From Edaphobacter lichenicola (GTDB lineage Bacteria; Acidobacteriota; Terriglobia; Terriglobales; Acidobacteriaceae), in contig NZ_JACHDY010000001.1 of assembly GCF_014201315.1 (NCBI RefSeq), positions 186,001-250,000 on the forward strand: a stretch of 64,000 nt of DNA, in the 5' to 3' direction. The translations under genes and the position numbers were made by a program. Under the pieces are notes generated by a model. It was given only the letters and a program-made list of their open reading frames with translations, ran no database searches and was not told where the DNA came from. Below, piece by piece: positions 1 to 8,890 of this stretch (positions are counted from its first letter, which is position 1; each line of letters starts with the position of its first letter).

Positions 1-2291
1 CTGGTCACGCTCCAGACATCGGCATGCACGTTGTACTTCGAAGCCAGAATCTCCTGCGCCCGCAGCACCTCGTTCAAAATCGGCCCGCTGCCAAACAACT
101 GCACCGTCGCCTCGCCGCTCGCAGGCTTCAGCTTGTACATCCCGCGCAGAATGCCCTCGGCCGAACCCTCCGGCATCGCAGGCATCGCATAGTCCTCGTT
201 GTACATCGTGATGTAGTAGAAGCAGTCCTCGCCCTTCTCATACATCCGCCGAATCCCATCCTGAATCACCACTGCCAGCTCATACACAAATGCCGGATCA
301 TAGGTAACGCAAGTCGGCACAGTGCTCGCCAGCACGATGCTGTGGCCATCCTGATGCTGCAATCCTTCACCCAGCATCGTCGTGCGCCCAGCCGTGCCGC
401 CCATCAAAAAGCCCTTGCCGCGCGAGTCCGCAAACGCCCACACCATATCCCCGATGCGCTGGAATCCAAACATCGAGTAGTACATATAGAAGGGAATCGC
501 CGGCACCTTGTAGTTCACATAAGCCGTGCCCGCCGCGGTAAACGAGGCCATCGACCCCGCCTCCGTAATCCCTTCCTCGAGAATCTGTCCATCCTTATCC
601 TCGCGGTAGTACAGCAGCATATCCGCATCATGCGGGCTGTACTTCTGGCCCTCCGGCGCATAGATCCCTACCTGTCGAATCGCCGATTCCAGCCCAAACG
701 TCCTGCCTTCATCCGGCACAATAGGCACAATCAACTTCCCAATCGCCGGGTCCTTCATCAGGTGCCGCAGTATGCTCACAAACCCCATCGTCGTCGACAC
801 AGCGCGTTTATTCGACCCCGCCGTCCACTCGCCGAAGTACTCCAGCCCCGGAGCCTTGAACTCAGTCTTCGGCACCTCACGCGTCGGCAGATATCCGCCC
901 AGCTCCCTGCGCCGCTCCTGCATGTAAACAATCTCGGGAGAGTCCTGCGCCGGCCGATACGGTGTACCCGACTTCGCCGCCTCCTCCGGAATCGGAATCT
1001 CAAACCGCTTCACAAACGCCGCCAGCCCCTCATCGGCCAGCTTCTTCTCGGAGTGTGTCGCATTCCGGGCCTGCGCCGAACCCAGCCCATAACCCTTCAC
1101 CGTCTTCGCCAGAATTACCGTCGGGCCGCCCTTGTGCTCCACCGCCCGCTTATACGCGTTATAGATCTTGGTCCGGTCATGCCCCCCGCGATGCAGCATC
1201 GCAAGCTGGTGATCGGTCATATCCTTCACCAGCTCCAGCAGCTCCGGATACTTCCCAAAGAAGTGCTCCCGCAGATAAGCCCCATCCTTCGCCTTGAACC
1301 TCTGGAAGTCCCCATCCACGCACTCTTCCATCCGTCGCAGAAGCAGCCCGGTATGGTCGCGCTCAAACAGCGCATCCCAGTCCGAACCCCAGATCACCTT
1401 GATCACATTCCATCCAGCCCCGCGGAAGACACCCTCCAGCTCGTCGATGATCCGCTTGTTCCCGCGCACCGGGCCGTCAAGCCTTTGTAAGTTGCAGTTG
1501 ACGACGAAGATCAAATTATCCAGCTTCTCCCGCGCCGCCACCGAGATCGCCCCCAGGCTATCGACCTCATCCGTCTCGCCATCGCCCACAAACGCCCACA
1601 CCTTGCGCTCAGTCGGCTCAATCAGCTTGCGGTTCTCCAGATACCGCATAAACCGCGCCTGGTAGATCGCATTCAGCGGCCCAATCCCCATCGACACCGT
1701 CGGGAAATTCCAGAAGTTCGGCATCAGCCACGGATGCGGATACGAGCTCAGCCCCGGTGTCTCTCTCAGCTCATGCCGAAAGTTCTTCAGCCGATCGTCG
1801 TCCAGGCGCCCTTCGAGATAAGCCCGCGCATACACCCCCGGCGAAGCATGCCCCTGGAAGTAGACAAAGTCTCCCGGCTGCTCCTGCCCACTGGCCGTGT
1901 ACTTCGCATGGAAGAAGTGATTGAAGCCAACCTCAAGCAGCGTAGCCAGCGACGAGTAGGTCGAGATATGCCCACCGATCCCTGCGTCTTTCTTGTTCTG
2001 GCCATGCACCATCGCCATCGCGTTCCAGCGAATCAGGCTCTCGACCCGGCGCTCCAGCGCTCTGTCGCCCGGATACGCAATCTCGTCATGCTTCGGAATA
2101 GTGTTGCGATAGGGAGTTGTCAGCTCGCTCGGCGTTGGAACTCCGGCCTCGTGGGCGCGCTTTCGGAGAGCCTCAAGCAGCTCGGATCCCTGCTCCCAGT
2201 CTGCGGCGACGACGTCGTCAAACGCCTCGATCCACTCGGAGACTTCTGCGGTAAAGTCCTGCTTGGCGGCTTCTTGCAGTTTCGTTGTCAT
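1..2291 (-). CDS. aceE: pyruvate dehydrogenase E1 component, homodimeric type (3' end cut by window)
   Basis: ThDP-dependent E1 of the pyruvate dehydrogenase complex. It decarboxylates pyruvate and hands the acetyl group to the lipoyl E2. About 763 residues are visible of roughly 890 usual for the family; the C-terminus lies beyond base 1. The translation starts MTTKLQEAAKQDF and includes the ThDP/Mg motif GDGETDEVDS followed about 25 residues later by NCN, at roughly residues 235-265. It also has the typical AceE stretches GGHISTYSS, GHASPGVYARAYLEGR and DPAFVYELAVVIQDG. No E2 or E3 gene is in the window. The start ATG is at 2289-2291, and a repeat element separates it from argJ upstream. 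Family identity is secure. Confidence 0.95.
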   Translation of the reverse strand, partial: MTTKLQEAAKQDFTAEVSEWIEAFDDVVAADWEQGSELLEALRKRAHEAGVPTPSELTTPYRNTIPKHDEIAYPGDRALERRVESLIRWNAMAMVHGQNKKDAGIGGHISTYSSLATLLEVGFNHFFHAKYTASGQEQPGDFVYFQGHASPGVYARAYLEGRLDDDRLKNFRHELRETPGLSSYPHPWLMPNFWNFPTVSMGIGPLNAIYQARFMRYLENRKLIEPTERKVWAFVGDGETDEVDSLGAISVAAREKLDNLIFVVNCNLQRLDGPVRGNKRIIDELEGVFRGAGWNVIKVIWGSDWDALFERDHTGLLLRRMEECVDGDFQRFKAKDGAYLREHFFGKYPELLELVKDMTDHQLAMLHRGGHDRTKIYNAYKRAVEHKGGPTVILAKTVKGYGLGSAQARNATHSEKKLADEGLAAFVKRFEIPIPEEAAKSGTPYRPAQDSPEIVYMQERRRELGGYLPTREVPKTEFKAPGLEYFGEWTAGSNKRAVSTTMGFVSILRHLMKDPAIGKLIVPIVPDEGRTFGLESAIRQVGIYAPEGQKYSPHDADMLLYYREDKDGQILEEGITEAGSMASFTAAGTAYVNYKVPAIPFYMYYSMFGFQRIGDMVWAFADSRGKGFLMGGTAGRTTMLGEGLQHQDGHSIVLASTVPTCVTYDPAFVYELAVVIQDGIRRMYEKGEDCFYYITMYNEDYAMPAMPEGSAEGILRGMYKLKPASGEATVQLFGSGPILNEVLRAQEILASKYNVHADVWSVT

Positions 2292-2356
2292 AGGTCTTCC
2301 ATGCTCCCACGCTTATAACGATATAAGGCTTGGGCTAAAACGTAAAACCTGTGTTC

Positions 2357-2530
2357 TGCCGGGCGGGCCTCCTGCGCGGAGGGCGGGCGTTCGCACGCCT
2401 TTTTAAAGCTTCGCGCGGTCCTCCCGTTGGTCGGAATCATCTTCCCTCGCGACCAACGGGAGCGCCAACCGAAGGGGTATACAAATCACGAAGTGACCGC
2501 CCTCGCGCAGGAGGCCCGTCCGGCAGGACA
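2357..2530. repeat. intergenic composite palindromic repeat, family 1 copy A
   Basis: A non-coding element between aceE and argJ. Its ends are near-perfect 21-nt inverted repeats (2357-2377 and 2505-2525, one mismatch). Inside is a perfect 13-bp hairpin, CTCCCGTTGGTCG (2421-2433) with its complement at 2450-2462. A GTATAC palindrome and a motif TCACGAAGTGACCGCC lie near the right end, which closes with CCCGTCCGGCAGGACA. Related copies are at 9941-10076, 40331-40390 and 47208-47370. Confidence 0.85.
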
Positions 2531-2536
2531 GCATCT

Positions 2537-3775
2537 CTAAGTCGAGTAATCCGCATTAATCCGCACATACTCTTCCGTCAGATCACAAGTCAGAAACCGG
2601 CACTCCGCCTCACCCAATCCCAGATCCATCGTGATCGTGTAATCCCGAGCCTGCATCTCCGCATGCGCCGCCGACTCCTGGAACGCAGCCGACCGCACTC
2701 CAAGCTCAAACACCGGCTGGCTCCCAATCGTGATATTCACCAGAGCCGGATCAAACACCACTCCACTGTATCCAGCCGCAGCCAGCAGCCGCCCCCAGTT
2801 CGGGTCCGCACTCGACCACGCCGTCTTGCACAACGGCGAATGAGCAATCGCCTTCGCCACCTGCTTCGCCTCAGCCTCAGTCCGCGCACCGGTAATGTGC
2901 AGCGTGACGACATGACCTACGCCCTCGCCGTCATCCACAATCTGGTACGCCAGCGACCCACACACCAGCTTCAGCGCATTCGCAAACGGCTCCTGCGTCC
3001 GTGCATCCAGCTTTACTCCACTCGCTCCGCTGGCCAGCAGCAACACCGTATCGTTAGTCGAAGTATCGCCATCGATCGAGATCGAATTGAAGCTCCGCTC
3101 AACCGCCGGCTCCAGCACCCCGCGCAGTTGTTCACTCTCCGCCGCAATATCGGTAAACAGATAAACCAGCATCGTCGCATGTGCCGGCCCCACCGGTGCA
3201 CCCAGCTGCGGATGAATCATCCCCGCACCCTTCGCCACGCCAAAGATCCGTACCTCGACGCCATCGACATCGACCAAAGCTCGCGCCACCTTCATCTTCG
3301 TATCGGTCGTCATAATGGCACGCGCAAATGAGTCCGCATGCTCCGGCGTCGCACCCATCTCCTGCTCCAACTCAGGCAGCGCGGCCACTACCTTCTCGGA
3401 AGGGAACGGCACGCCAATAATCCCAGTTGAAGAAGGGAAGACCTCGTCGAAGATGCAGTGAAACCTCTCCGCCGCCGCGACACAGGTCTGCACGCAGGCG
3501 TCGACTCCAGGCTGCCCGGTCGCGCAGTTCGCATTCCCAGCATTCACCAGCACCACGCCCACGCGCCCGCCGGTCGAGGCCATATGCCGCCGCCCCACCG
3601 TCACCGGCGCCGCCACCACCTGGTTCTTCGTAAACATCGCCGCGCCGTTCGCACCTTTAGCCGCGACCGCAATCGCAACATCCGCGTTGCCGCTCGCCTT
3701 GATTCCCGCCTTCACCGCGCCCCAAACAAATCCCTGCGGCAACCCCTGCGACTTCACGATCTCGTCACTCTGCAT
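2537..3775 (-). CDS. argJ: bifunctional glutamate N-acetyltransferase / N-acetylglutamate synthase
   Basis: ArgJ moves the acetyl group from N-acetylornithine to glutamate and can acetylate glutamate with acetyl-CoA (cyclic arginine biosynthesis). The precursor cleaves itself at an Ala-Thr bond, and the new N-terminal Thr is the nucleophile. Here the site is HATMLV, Thr at about residue 199 from the chosen start. The family signatures GMIHPQ and DGDTSTNDT flank it. Start choice: ATG at 3775 gives MQSDEIVKSQGLPQGF, close to the usual ArgJ N-terminus. A GTG at 3802 would add nine residues. No other arg gene is adjacent. Length (412 aa) is normal. Confidence 0.95.
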   Translation of the reverse strand: MQSDEIVKSQGLPQGFVWGAVKAGIKASGNADVAIAVAAKGANGAAMFTKNQVVAAPVTVGRRHMASTGGRVGVVLVNAGNANCATGQPGVDACVQTCVAAAERFHCIFDEVFPSSTGIIGVPFPSEKVVAALPELEQEMGATPEHADSFARAIMTTDTKMKVARALVDVDGVEVRIFGVAKGAGMIHPQLGAPVGPAHATMLVYLFTDIAAESEQLRGVLEPAVERSFNSISIDGDTSTNDTVLLLASGASGVKLDARTQEPFANALKLVCGSLAYQIVDDGEGVGHVVTLHITGARTEAEAKQVAKAIAHSPLCKTAWSSADPNWGRLLAAAGYSGVVFDPALVNITIGSQPVFELGVRSAAFQESAAHAEMQARDYTITMDLGLGEAECRFLTCDLTEEYVRINADYST

Positions 3776-3834
3776 ACCCTTTACTCTACAATCTCCCTGC
3801 ACCTGAACCTGTCATAACAACTACAGGGGGACCT

Positions 3835-4908
3835 TCAGAAGGAGATAGGCAGCGTGCGACCCTCCAGAGAACTCTGCCGCGCCATCTCGAGCAGCTTGAT
3901 CGTCCGATAGCCGTCCTCCGGCTTCACGGCCAGCTCAGCCGTACCGTTGATCGCATCGCGAACATTGGCGTAGTAGAAGCGGTAGTCTCCCAGCTCGGTC
4001 CTCACCTTAGTCCGGGTCAGGGTGCCAGGATCATTCGGGTCGGGAGCGACCGTCAGCGTGCCCCAGTGCTCCTCGGCGTCGGCCAGCCACTCCCCCTCGC
4101 CCATGCGTGGCAGCTTCGCTCCACCCAGCAGCGCCGGCTCCTGCGGATCAAGACCAAACTTCTTGAAGCTCCCCCTAGTTCCATGCAGCAGGAACCTCGG
4201 CGCAGCGTCGCAGGCCAACATGCTCGACCGGCAGTGCGCCCGCATCTTCGGATACTCCAGCGTAATGTCGAACGCATCTTCGATATCGGTCGAGTCCCGA
4301 TCCATCCGAACGCTCGCCGTGATCCCCTCCGGCGCGCCAAACAGCGTCAGCACCTGGTCCACAAGGTGAGGAGCAAGGTCGAACAGCAGACCATTACAGC
4401 CGCTCGCTCCCTCCTTCCACGTATTCTCGCGAGGCACCGGCCGGAACCGGTCGAAGTGCGACTCGTACGTCACCAGCCGCCCCACCGACTCGTTCTGCAA
4501 GATCTTCTTCACCGTCAAAAAGTCGCCATCCCAGCGCCGATTATGAAACGGAGCCAGCACTCGCCGCTGCTTCTGCCCAAGCTCCTTCAGCTCCAGCGTC
4601 TCTTCGCTGGTCGCAGCAAAGGGCTTGTCGACGACCACATGCTTGCCCGCCAGCAAAGCCTGCTTCGCCAGGTCGAAGTGAGTCTCGTTCGGTGTTCCCA
4701 CCACCACAAGCTGCACCGCGGGATCGCTCAACGCCTCCTCAAACGACCGCAGAATCCGCGCCGAAGGGTAGGCCTTCGCAGCCTCGTCGCCCCTGCGCTG
4801 GACAATCGCCTCCAGCTTCAGCCCAGGAACAGCACTCACAAAAGGTGCGTGAAACACCTGCCCTGCCAACCCAAACCCGATTACCGCAACGCCAATCTCA
4901 GCAGCCAT
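3835..4908 (-). CDS. Gfo/Idh/MocA family NAD(P)-dependent oxidoreductase
   Basis: A 357-residue dehydrogenase of unknown sugar or polyol substrate. The N-terminus carries a Rossmann motif (GVAVIGFGLAGQ) and the family lysine segment GKHVVVDKPFA at about residues 90-100. The C-terminal half has the alpha/beta dimer and substrate domain, including the HNRRWDGDF segment. It resembles the YdgJ/inositol dehydrogenase-like branch. The start ATG at 4908 is preceded by GAGGAG six bases upstream. A TTG two codons earlier is less likely. It lies 59 bp upstream of argJ on the same strand, but no shared pathway is apparent. Substrate cannot be predicted. Confidence 0.88.
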   Translation of the reverse strand: MAAEIGVAVIGFGLAGQVFHAPFVSAVPGLKLEAIVQRRGDEAAKAYPSARILRSFEEALSDPAVQLVVVGTPNETHFDLAKQALLAGKHVVVDKPFAATSEETLELKELGQKQRRVLAPFHNRRWDGDFLTVKKILQNESVGRLVTYESHFDRFRPVPRENTWKEGASGCNGLLFDLAPHLVDQVLTLFGAPEGITASVRMDRDSTDIEDAFDITLEYPKMRAHCRSSMLACDAAPRFLLHGTRGSFKKFGLDPQEPALLGGAKLPRMGEGEWLADAEEHWGTLTVAPDPNDPGTLTRTKVRTELGDYRFYYANVRDAINGTAELAVKPEDGYRTIKLLEMARQSSLEGRTLPISF

Positions 4909-5201
4909 TCCCAACTCCTCGCAATCTCGCGCAACGCCGGATTGATCCGGGCGTTACGGTTCATAAACCTCATCCACTACAGCTCTGTTCTTTGTCACCA
5001 ACTAAAGCAAAAAAGCAACAAAAATCTCTTCGCGCAAGCTGAAATCCCGAAACAAAGTTGATGAGAGTGTACCGAATGCATCTTTTGAAGATTTTCCGCA
5101 ATCGAGTGCATCATTAACTCATACAAGTAGTTTGTGACAAAGCCAATAAGCTCCTGCCGTTATGGCGGCCTTGCCATAAACTAGTCCGTGAATCTAACAA
5201 G
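4909..5201. other. intergenic region upstream of the efflux genes
   Basis: The 293-base divergent gap between the Gfo/Idh gene and the TolC-like gene. It is AT-richer than the flanks, as expected for two promoters. The only clear element is the inverted repeat at 5160-5179, annotated separately. A small palindrome TTGTGACAA occurs near 5132. No convincing small gene was seen. Confidence 0.5.
5160..5179. promoter_or_regulatory. 20-bp inverted repeat, candidate operator for the TolC/EmrA genes
   Basis: TTATGGC (5160-5166), six-base spacer, GCCATAA (5173-5179): a perfect 7+7 inverted repeat centred about 33 bp before the start codon at 5202. Size and place suit a dimeric repressor of the TetR or MarR type, commonly found at efflux genes, but no such regulator gene is adjacent. 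Its half-site shares CCATAA with the ArsR-gene palindrome at 51910-51929, in the opposite relative orientation. Confidence 0.45.
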
Positions 5202-6746
5202 ATGCAGGTTACGATTAACCGTATGAGCAAAAGCAAAACAGTGGGCGCTGCTCAGGCGTCAGTTCGTTATCTCGGGTTCTGCCTCTTTCTAGCCTGCAGT
5301 CTGCCGCATGCACAAGGGCAGGGCAGTCAGGCGGCGCAGACCCCAGCCAGCGGCCCCGGCACAGCCACCAATAGCTCTGCCGTAGCGAACGCACAGCAAA
5401 ATCTGTACACCGCCTCCGGCCAGAACGGCGCCCAGCCAACACAGGACTCCTTCAAGGGCAGCGTGGTCACCGGCAAGGCGACCGAGGGGGTTCTCGACCT
5501 CTCGCTCGATGACGCCATCCAGCGCGGTCTGCGCCAGAACCTCGGCCTCATCCTGCAAACCTCATCCGTCAAGAACGCCGCCGGCCAGCGCCTCGAGGAG
5601 CTGCAGCCGCTCCTGCCCACCGTCACCGCATCGGCAAGCGTCGAGGTCGAGCAGGTCAACCTCGCCGCCTTCGGCCTGAAGTTTCCTGGCCTCCAGCCCA
5701 TCATCGGCCCTTTTCAGGTGGTCGACTTCCGCGCCTACCTCACCCAGAACCTGGTCAACGTCTCAGCGCTCAAGAACTACCTCGCCGCGAAGCATAACTT
5801 CCAGGGCGCACGCCTCACCGCGGAGGATGCACGCGACCTCGTAGCCCTGACCGTAGGCAACGCCTATCTGCTGTGCATTGCAGACACCGCCCGCATCGAA
5901 GCGGTCACCGCGGAGTTGGCCACATCAAAGGTCTCGCTCGATCAGGCCGTAGCCGCACACGATGCCGGCACCAGCCCCAAGCTCGACGTCCTCCGCGCCC
6001 AGGTGGACTACCAGAACGAGGAGCAGACCCTGATCTCGGCGAAGAACAGCCTCGAAAAGGACAAGCTGGCCCTGGCGCGAACCATCGGGCTGCCCCTCGA
6101 CCAGGTCTTCCGCCTCACCGACCTCGTCCCCTTTCAGGCGCTCGACAACGTCGATCCGCAGGCCGCATTTGTGCAGGCTCTCAAGACGCGGAAAGACCTG
6201 AAGGCCTACGCCGAACAGGTGAAGTCTGCCAGCGATGAAAAGACCTCGGCCTGGGCCTACCAGCTTCCCGTCGCCAGCTTCTCGGGAGACTACGGCGACA
6301 TCGGCACCACGCCCGGCCACTCCCATGGAACCTTCACCGCAACCGGCTTGGTCAGCGCCCCCGTCCTTCAGATCGCCAAGACCAGGGGACAGGAGCAGGT
6401 CGCCGACGCCCAGTATGAACAGGCGCGTGCGAAGCTCTCCGACCAGGTCCAGCAGGTCAATCAGGATGTGCGCGACAGTCTGCTCGATATTCAGTCCGCG
6501 GCAAAGCTGGTCGAATCCACGCACTCGAATGTGGATCTCGCCAACGAGGCCCTCAGCGAGGCGCAGCAGCGCTTCCACGCCGGGGTTTCGGACAACCTGC
6601 CCGTCTCGCAGGCGCAGTCCCAGACCGAGCAGGCGAACGACCAATACATCAGTGCGCTCTACCAGCACAACGTCGCCAAGCTTGCCCTGGCCCGTGCCCT
6701 CGGCATAGCGCAGACCAACTACAAAGATTATCTCGGAGGAAAGTAA
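5202..6746 (+). CDS. TolC-family outer-membrane efflux protein
   Basis: Trimeric outer-membrane channel component of a tripartite efflux or type I secretion system. It has an N-terminal signal sequence (hydrophobic LGFCLFLACSLPHAQG after a basic stretch), a low-complexity Ala/Gln/Gly linker to about residue 75, then two OEP repeats rich in Ala, Gln and Leu with coiled-coil character. Typical motifs include NAYLLCIAD, LDQAVAAHDAGTSPKLDVLRA and its second-repeat equivalent EAQQRFHAGVSDNLPVSQAQ. Length (514 aa) is normal. ATG at 5202 was chosen; ATG at 5223 is possible and neither has a strong ribosome site. It is followed two bases later by the EmrA-like gene, so the two are co-transcribed. Confidence 0.92.
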   Translation: MQVTINRMSKSKTVGAAQASVRYLGFCLFLACSLPHAQGQGSQAAQTPASGPGTATNSSAVANAQQNLYTASGQNGAQPTQDSFKGSVVTGKATEGVLDLSLDDAIQRGLRQNLGLILQTSSVKNAAGQRLEELQPLLPTVTASASVEVEQVNLAAFGLKFPGLQPIIGPFQVVDFRAYLTQNLVNVSALKNYLAAKHNFQGARLTAEDARDLVALTVGNAYLLCIADTARIEAVTAELATSKVSLDQAVAAHDAGTSPKLDVLRAQVDYQNEEQTLISAKNSLEKDKLALARTIGLPLDQVFRLTDLVPFQALDNVDPQAAFVQALKTRKDLKAYAEQVKSASDEKTSAWAYQLPVASFSGDYGDIGTTPGHSHGTFTATGLVSAPVLQIAKTRGQEQVADAQYEQARAKLSDQVQQVNQDVRDSLLDIQSAAKLVESTHSNVDLANEALSEAQQRFHAGVSDNLPVSQAQSQTEQANDQYISALYQHNVAKLALARALGIAQTNYKDYLGGK

Positions 6747-6748
6747 AC

Positions 6749-8032
6749 TTGCCAGACCAAATAGATCAGCAGCAAGAAGGCCAGACCGCGCAGATCAGCG
6801 GCGCCAAGCAGAACCCAGGCGCGGATTCCCAGAAGCAGGAAGACGATGACGCTCCGGAGAAGAAATCCGGCCGTAAGTTCATCGTCATCGCGGTCATCAT
6901 TCTTCTTGTCATTGGAGCCGGAATCTTCTATTGGCGCTCCACCTTCAGCGAGGACACTGACGACGCCCAGGTAGACGGCGATCTCTACCAGGTAAGCTCC
7001 CGCGTCACCGGTCAGGTCATCAAGGTCTACGTGGAAGACAATCAGCAGATCAAAGTAGGCGATCCTATCGCCGAGATCGACCCACGTGACTATCAGGTAG
7101 CCCTCGAGCAGGCACAGGCGAACCTCGCCAGCTCGCAGGCCGCTGCCATCCAGGCTACGGTTAACGTGCCCATCATAGGCGTCAATGTAAACACCAGCGT
7201 AAGCACCACCGGCTCCGATGTCACTGGCAGTACCGCGGCGGTCGAGCAGGCCCGTAAGCAGGCTCAGGCCGCAGAGGCCCGTGTCGTCGCAGCCAAGGCT
7301 ACCGCGGTCAAATCGCACCTCGACGTAGAGCGCTACACGCCGCTGGTAGAAAAAGACGTCATCTCCAAGCAGCAGTATGATGCTGCCGTAGCTACCGATG
7401 CCGCCAACCAGGCCTCTGTCCTCGAGGCCGAAGCGACCGTCATTGGCCAGCAGGCTGCGGTCAATCAGGCGATCCAGAAGCTGGCCCAGTCGCGTTTTTC
7501 GGCCGCGCAATCGGTAAAAACGGGCCCCGATCAGGTGCGGGTCCAGCAAGCCAAGGCTAACTCCGCCCTCGCTGACGTCAAGCAGGCCCAGGCCAGGGTC
7601 GATCAGGCCCTGCTGAACCTCGGCTACACCCACATCACCGCTCCCACCACCGGTATCGTCAATAAAAAGAACGTTCAGGTGGGCGCAAATCTCAGCATCG
7701 GGCAAGACGTCCTGACCATCATCCCCCTGACCAACCTCTGGGTCACGGCGAACTTCAAAGAGACACAGCTCTCCAAGATGAAGCCCGGGCAGTCGGTCAC
7801 CCTCAAGGTGGACGCTCTCGGAGGACGCAAGTTCCACGGCAAGGTGACGCAGATCGGCGGCGCTACCGGTTCCAGGCTCTCCCTCTTTCCCCCTGAAAAC
7901 GCGACTGGAAACTACGTCAAGGTCGTCCAGCGAATTCCCGTCCGTGTCGATTTCACCAATCTGCAACAGGAAAACGGCGACTACGCCCTGCGTCCGGGCA
8001 TGTCGGTTACGCCGGATGTAGAGGTCAAATAA
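6749..8032 (+). CDS. HlyD/EmrA-type periplasmic adaptor (membrane fusion protein)
   Basis: Links an inner-membrane pump to the TolC channel. It has a short cytoplasmic tail rich in Gln/Glu/Lys, one membrane segment (FIVIAVIILLVIGAGIFYW, about residues 45-63), a lipoyl-like half motif (VSSRVTGQVIKVYVEDNQQI), a long Ala/Gln coiled-coil hairpin at about residues 120-300, the second lipoyl half (HITAPTTGIVNKKNVQVG) and a beta-barrel domain. It most resembles EmrA. It starts with TTG at 6749, with GGAGGA eight bases upstream inside the end of the TolC gene. No EmrB-type transporter follows; the next gene encodes a Dps protein. Confidence 0.92.
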   Translation: MPDQIDQQQEGQTAQISGAKQNPGADSQKQEDDDAPEKKSGRKFIVIAVIILLVIGAGIFYWRSTFSEDTDDAQVDGDLYQVSSRVTGQVIKVYVEDNQQIKVGDPIAEIDPRDYQVALEQAQANLASSQAAAIQATVNVPIIGVNVNTSVSTTGSDVTGSTAAVEQARKQAQAAEARVVAAKATAVKSHLDVERYTPLVEKDVISKQQYDAAVATDAANQASVLEAEATVIGQQAAVNQAIQKLAQSRFSAAQSVKTGPDQVRVQQAKANSALADVKQAQARVDQALLNLGYTHITAPTTGIVNKKNVQVGANLSIGQDVLTIIPLTNLWVTANFKETQLSKMKPGQSVTLKVDALGGRKFHGKVTQIGGATGSRLSLFPPENATGNYVKVVQRIPVRVDFTNLQQENGDYALRPGMSVTPDVEVK

Positions 8033-8099
8033 TCGAGGGGAAACCGACGCCGTCGCCACGGCATCTGAGAACTGACAGCAGGTTCTTGCGAGGTGGAAG

Positions 8100-8696
8100 A
8101 TGGCAGTTGTAATCAAGAAGGCAAGTTCGAGCGCCGCGAAGGTAGCGCCGCACTGGCATGCACAGGCGAAGGAGATCCAGAAGTACGGCTCGGTGGTCGA
8201 GGACATGCCTCACCCATTGAGCGCGAAGGTCCGGGCCGACATGGTCGCCCAGCTTAACCAGCTCCTGGCTGACTCCATCACACTGCGCGATATGTACAAG
8301 AAGCACCACTGGCAGGTAGCAGGACCGACCTTCTACCAGCTTCATCTTCTCTTCGACAAGCACTTCGACGAACAGATCGAGATGGTCGACACCATTGGGG
8401 AGCGCATTCAGCTTCTGGGCGGCGTCACCATTGCCATGGGCAGCGACGTGGCGGAGATCACCCGTATCCAGCCGCCGCCTCGCGGCAGGGAAGAGGTGCC
8501 CGTCCAGATCTCCCGCCTCCTCGACGCCCACAAGATCATCATCCAAAGCTGCCTCGACATCTCCGAGGCAGCCGATAAGGCGGGCGACCAGGGCACCAAC
8601 GATCTGGTCGTCAGCGATATTCTTCGTCCCAATGAACTGCAATCCTGGTTCATCGGCCAGCATCTGGTAGAGATGCCTTTGGTCCTGGAAAAGTAG
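8100..8696 (+). CDS. dps: Dps-family ferritin-like DNA-protection protein
   Basis: Twelve-subunit mini-ferritin that oxidises and stores iron with hydrogen peroxide and may bind DNA. The core segment MYKKHHWQVAGPTFYQLH and the following FDKHFDEQIEMVD supply the His, Asp and Glu ligands of the inter-subunit ferroxidase site. The N-terminus is basic (VVIKKASSSAAKVAPHWHAQAK), consistent with DNA contact. At 198 residues it is longer than E. coli Dps (167), with extra sequence at both ends. A ribosome site (GAGGTGGAAG) directly precedes the ATG. It lies 67 bp after the adaptor gene on the same strand and may share its transcript. Confidence 0.9.
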   Translation: MAVVIKKASSSAAKVAPHWHAQAKEIQKYGSVVEDMPHPLSAKVRADMVAQLNQLLADSITLRDMYKKHHWQVAGPTFYQLHLLFDKHFDEQIEMVDTIGERIQLLGGVTIAMGSDVAEITRIQPPPRGREEVPVQISRLLDAHKIIIQSCLDISEAADKAGDQGTNDLVVSDILRPNELQSWFIGQHLVEMPLVLEK

Positions 8697-8793
8697 AACT
8701 TCGAATAGTAGGCCTCCTCGAATAAATAGGACGAGGAAAAAATAGACGAGGAGCGCCGGGAAGTCATGGAATCCTGGCTTTACGCTTCACGAA

Positions 8794-8824
8794 ACAGCCC
8801 GGTCGCGCGAAGCGTCCGGGCTGT
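8794..8824 (+). terminator. stem-loop after dps
   Basis: ACAGCCCGG (8794-8802) pairs with CCGGGCTGT (8816-8824), a 9-bp stem with a 13-base loop, about 100 bp after the dps stop. Only a weak T-rich tail follows, so termination is likely but not certain. Confidence 0.5.
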
Positions 8825-8890
8825 GTATGTTAAAGGGCAAGGGCTCGCATCCAACTGTCGGGTCCAATCATCTGTAATAAGTACACTCCT

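Noticed and set aside
24-1490. Long plus-strand open frame opposite aceE; similar long frames lie opposite lon, clpC, the propeller gene and the S55 gene.
   Set aside because: Arg/His/Leu/Pro-rich translations with no domain, produced by the codon bias of the real gene on the other strand.
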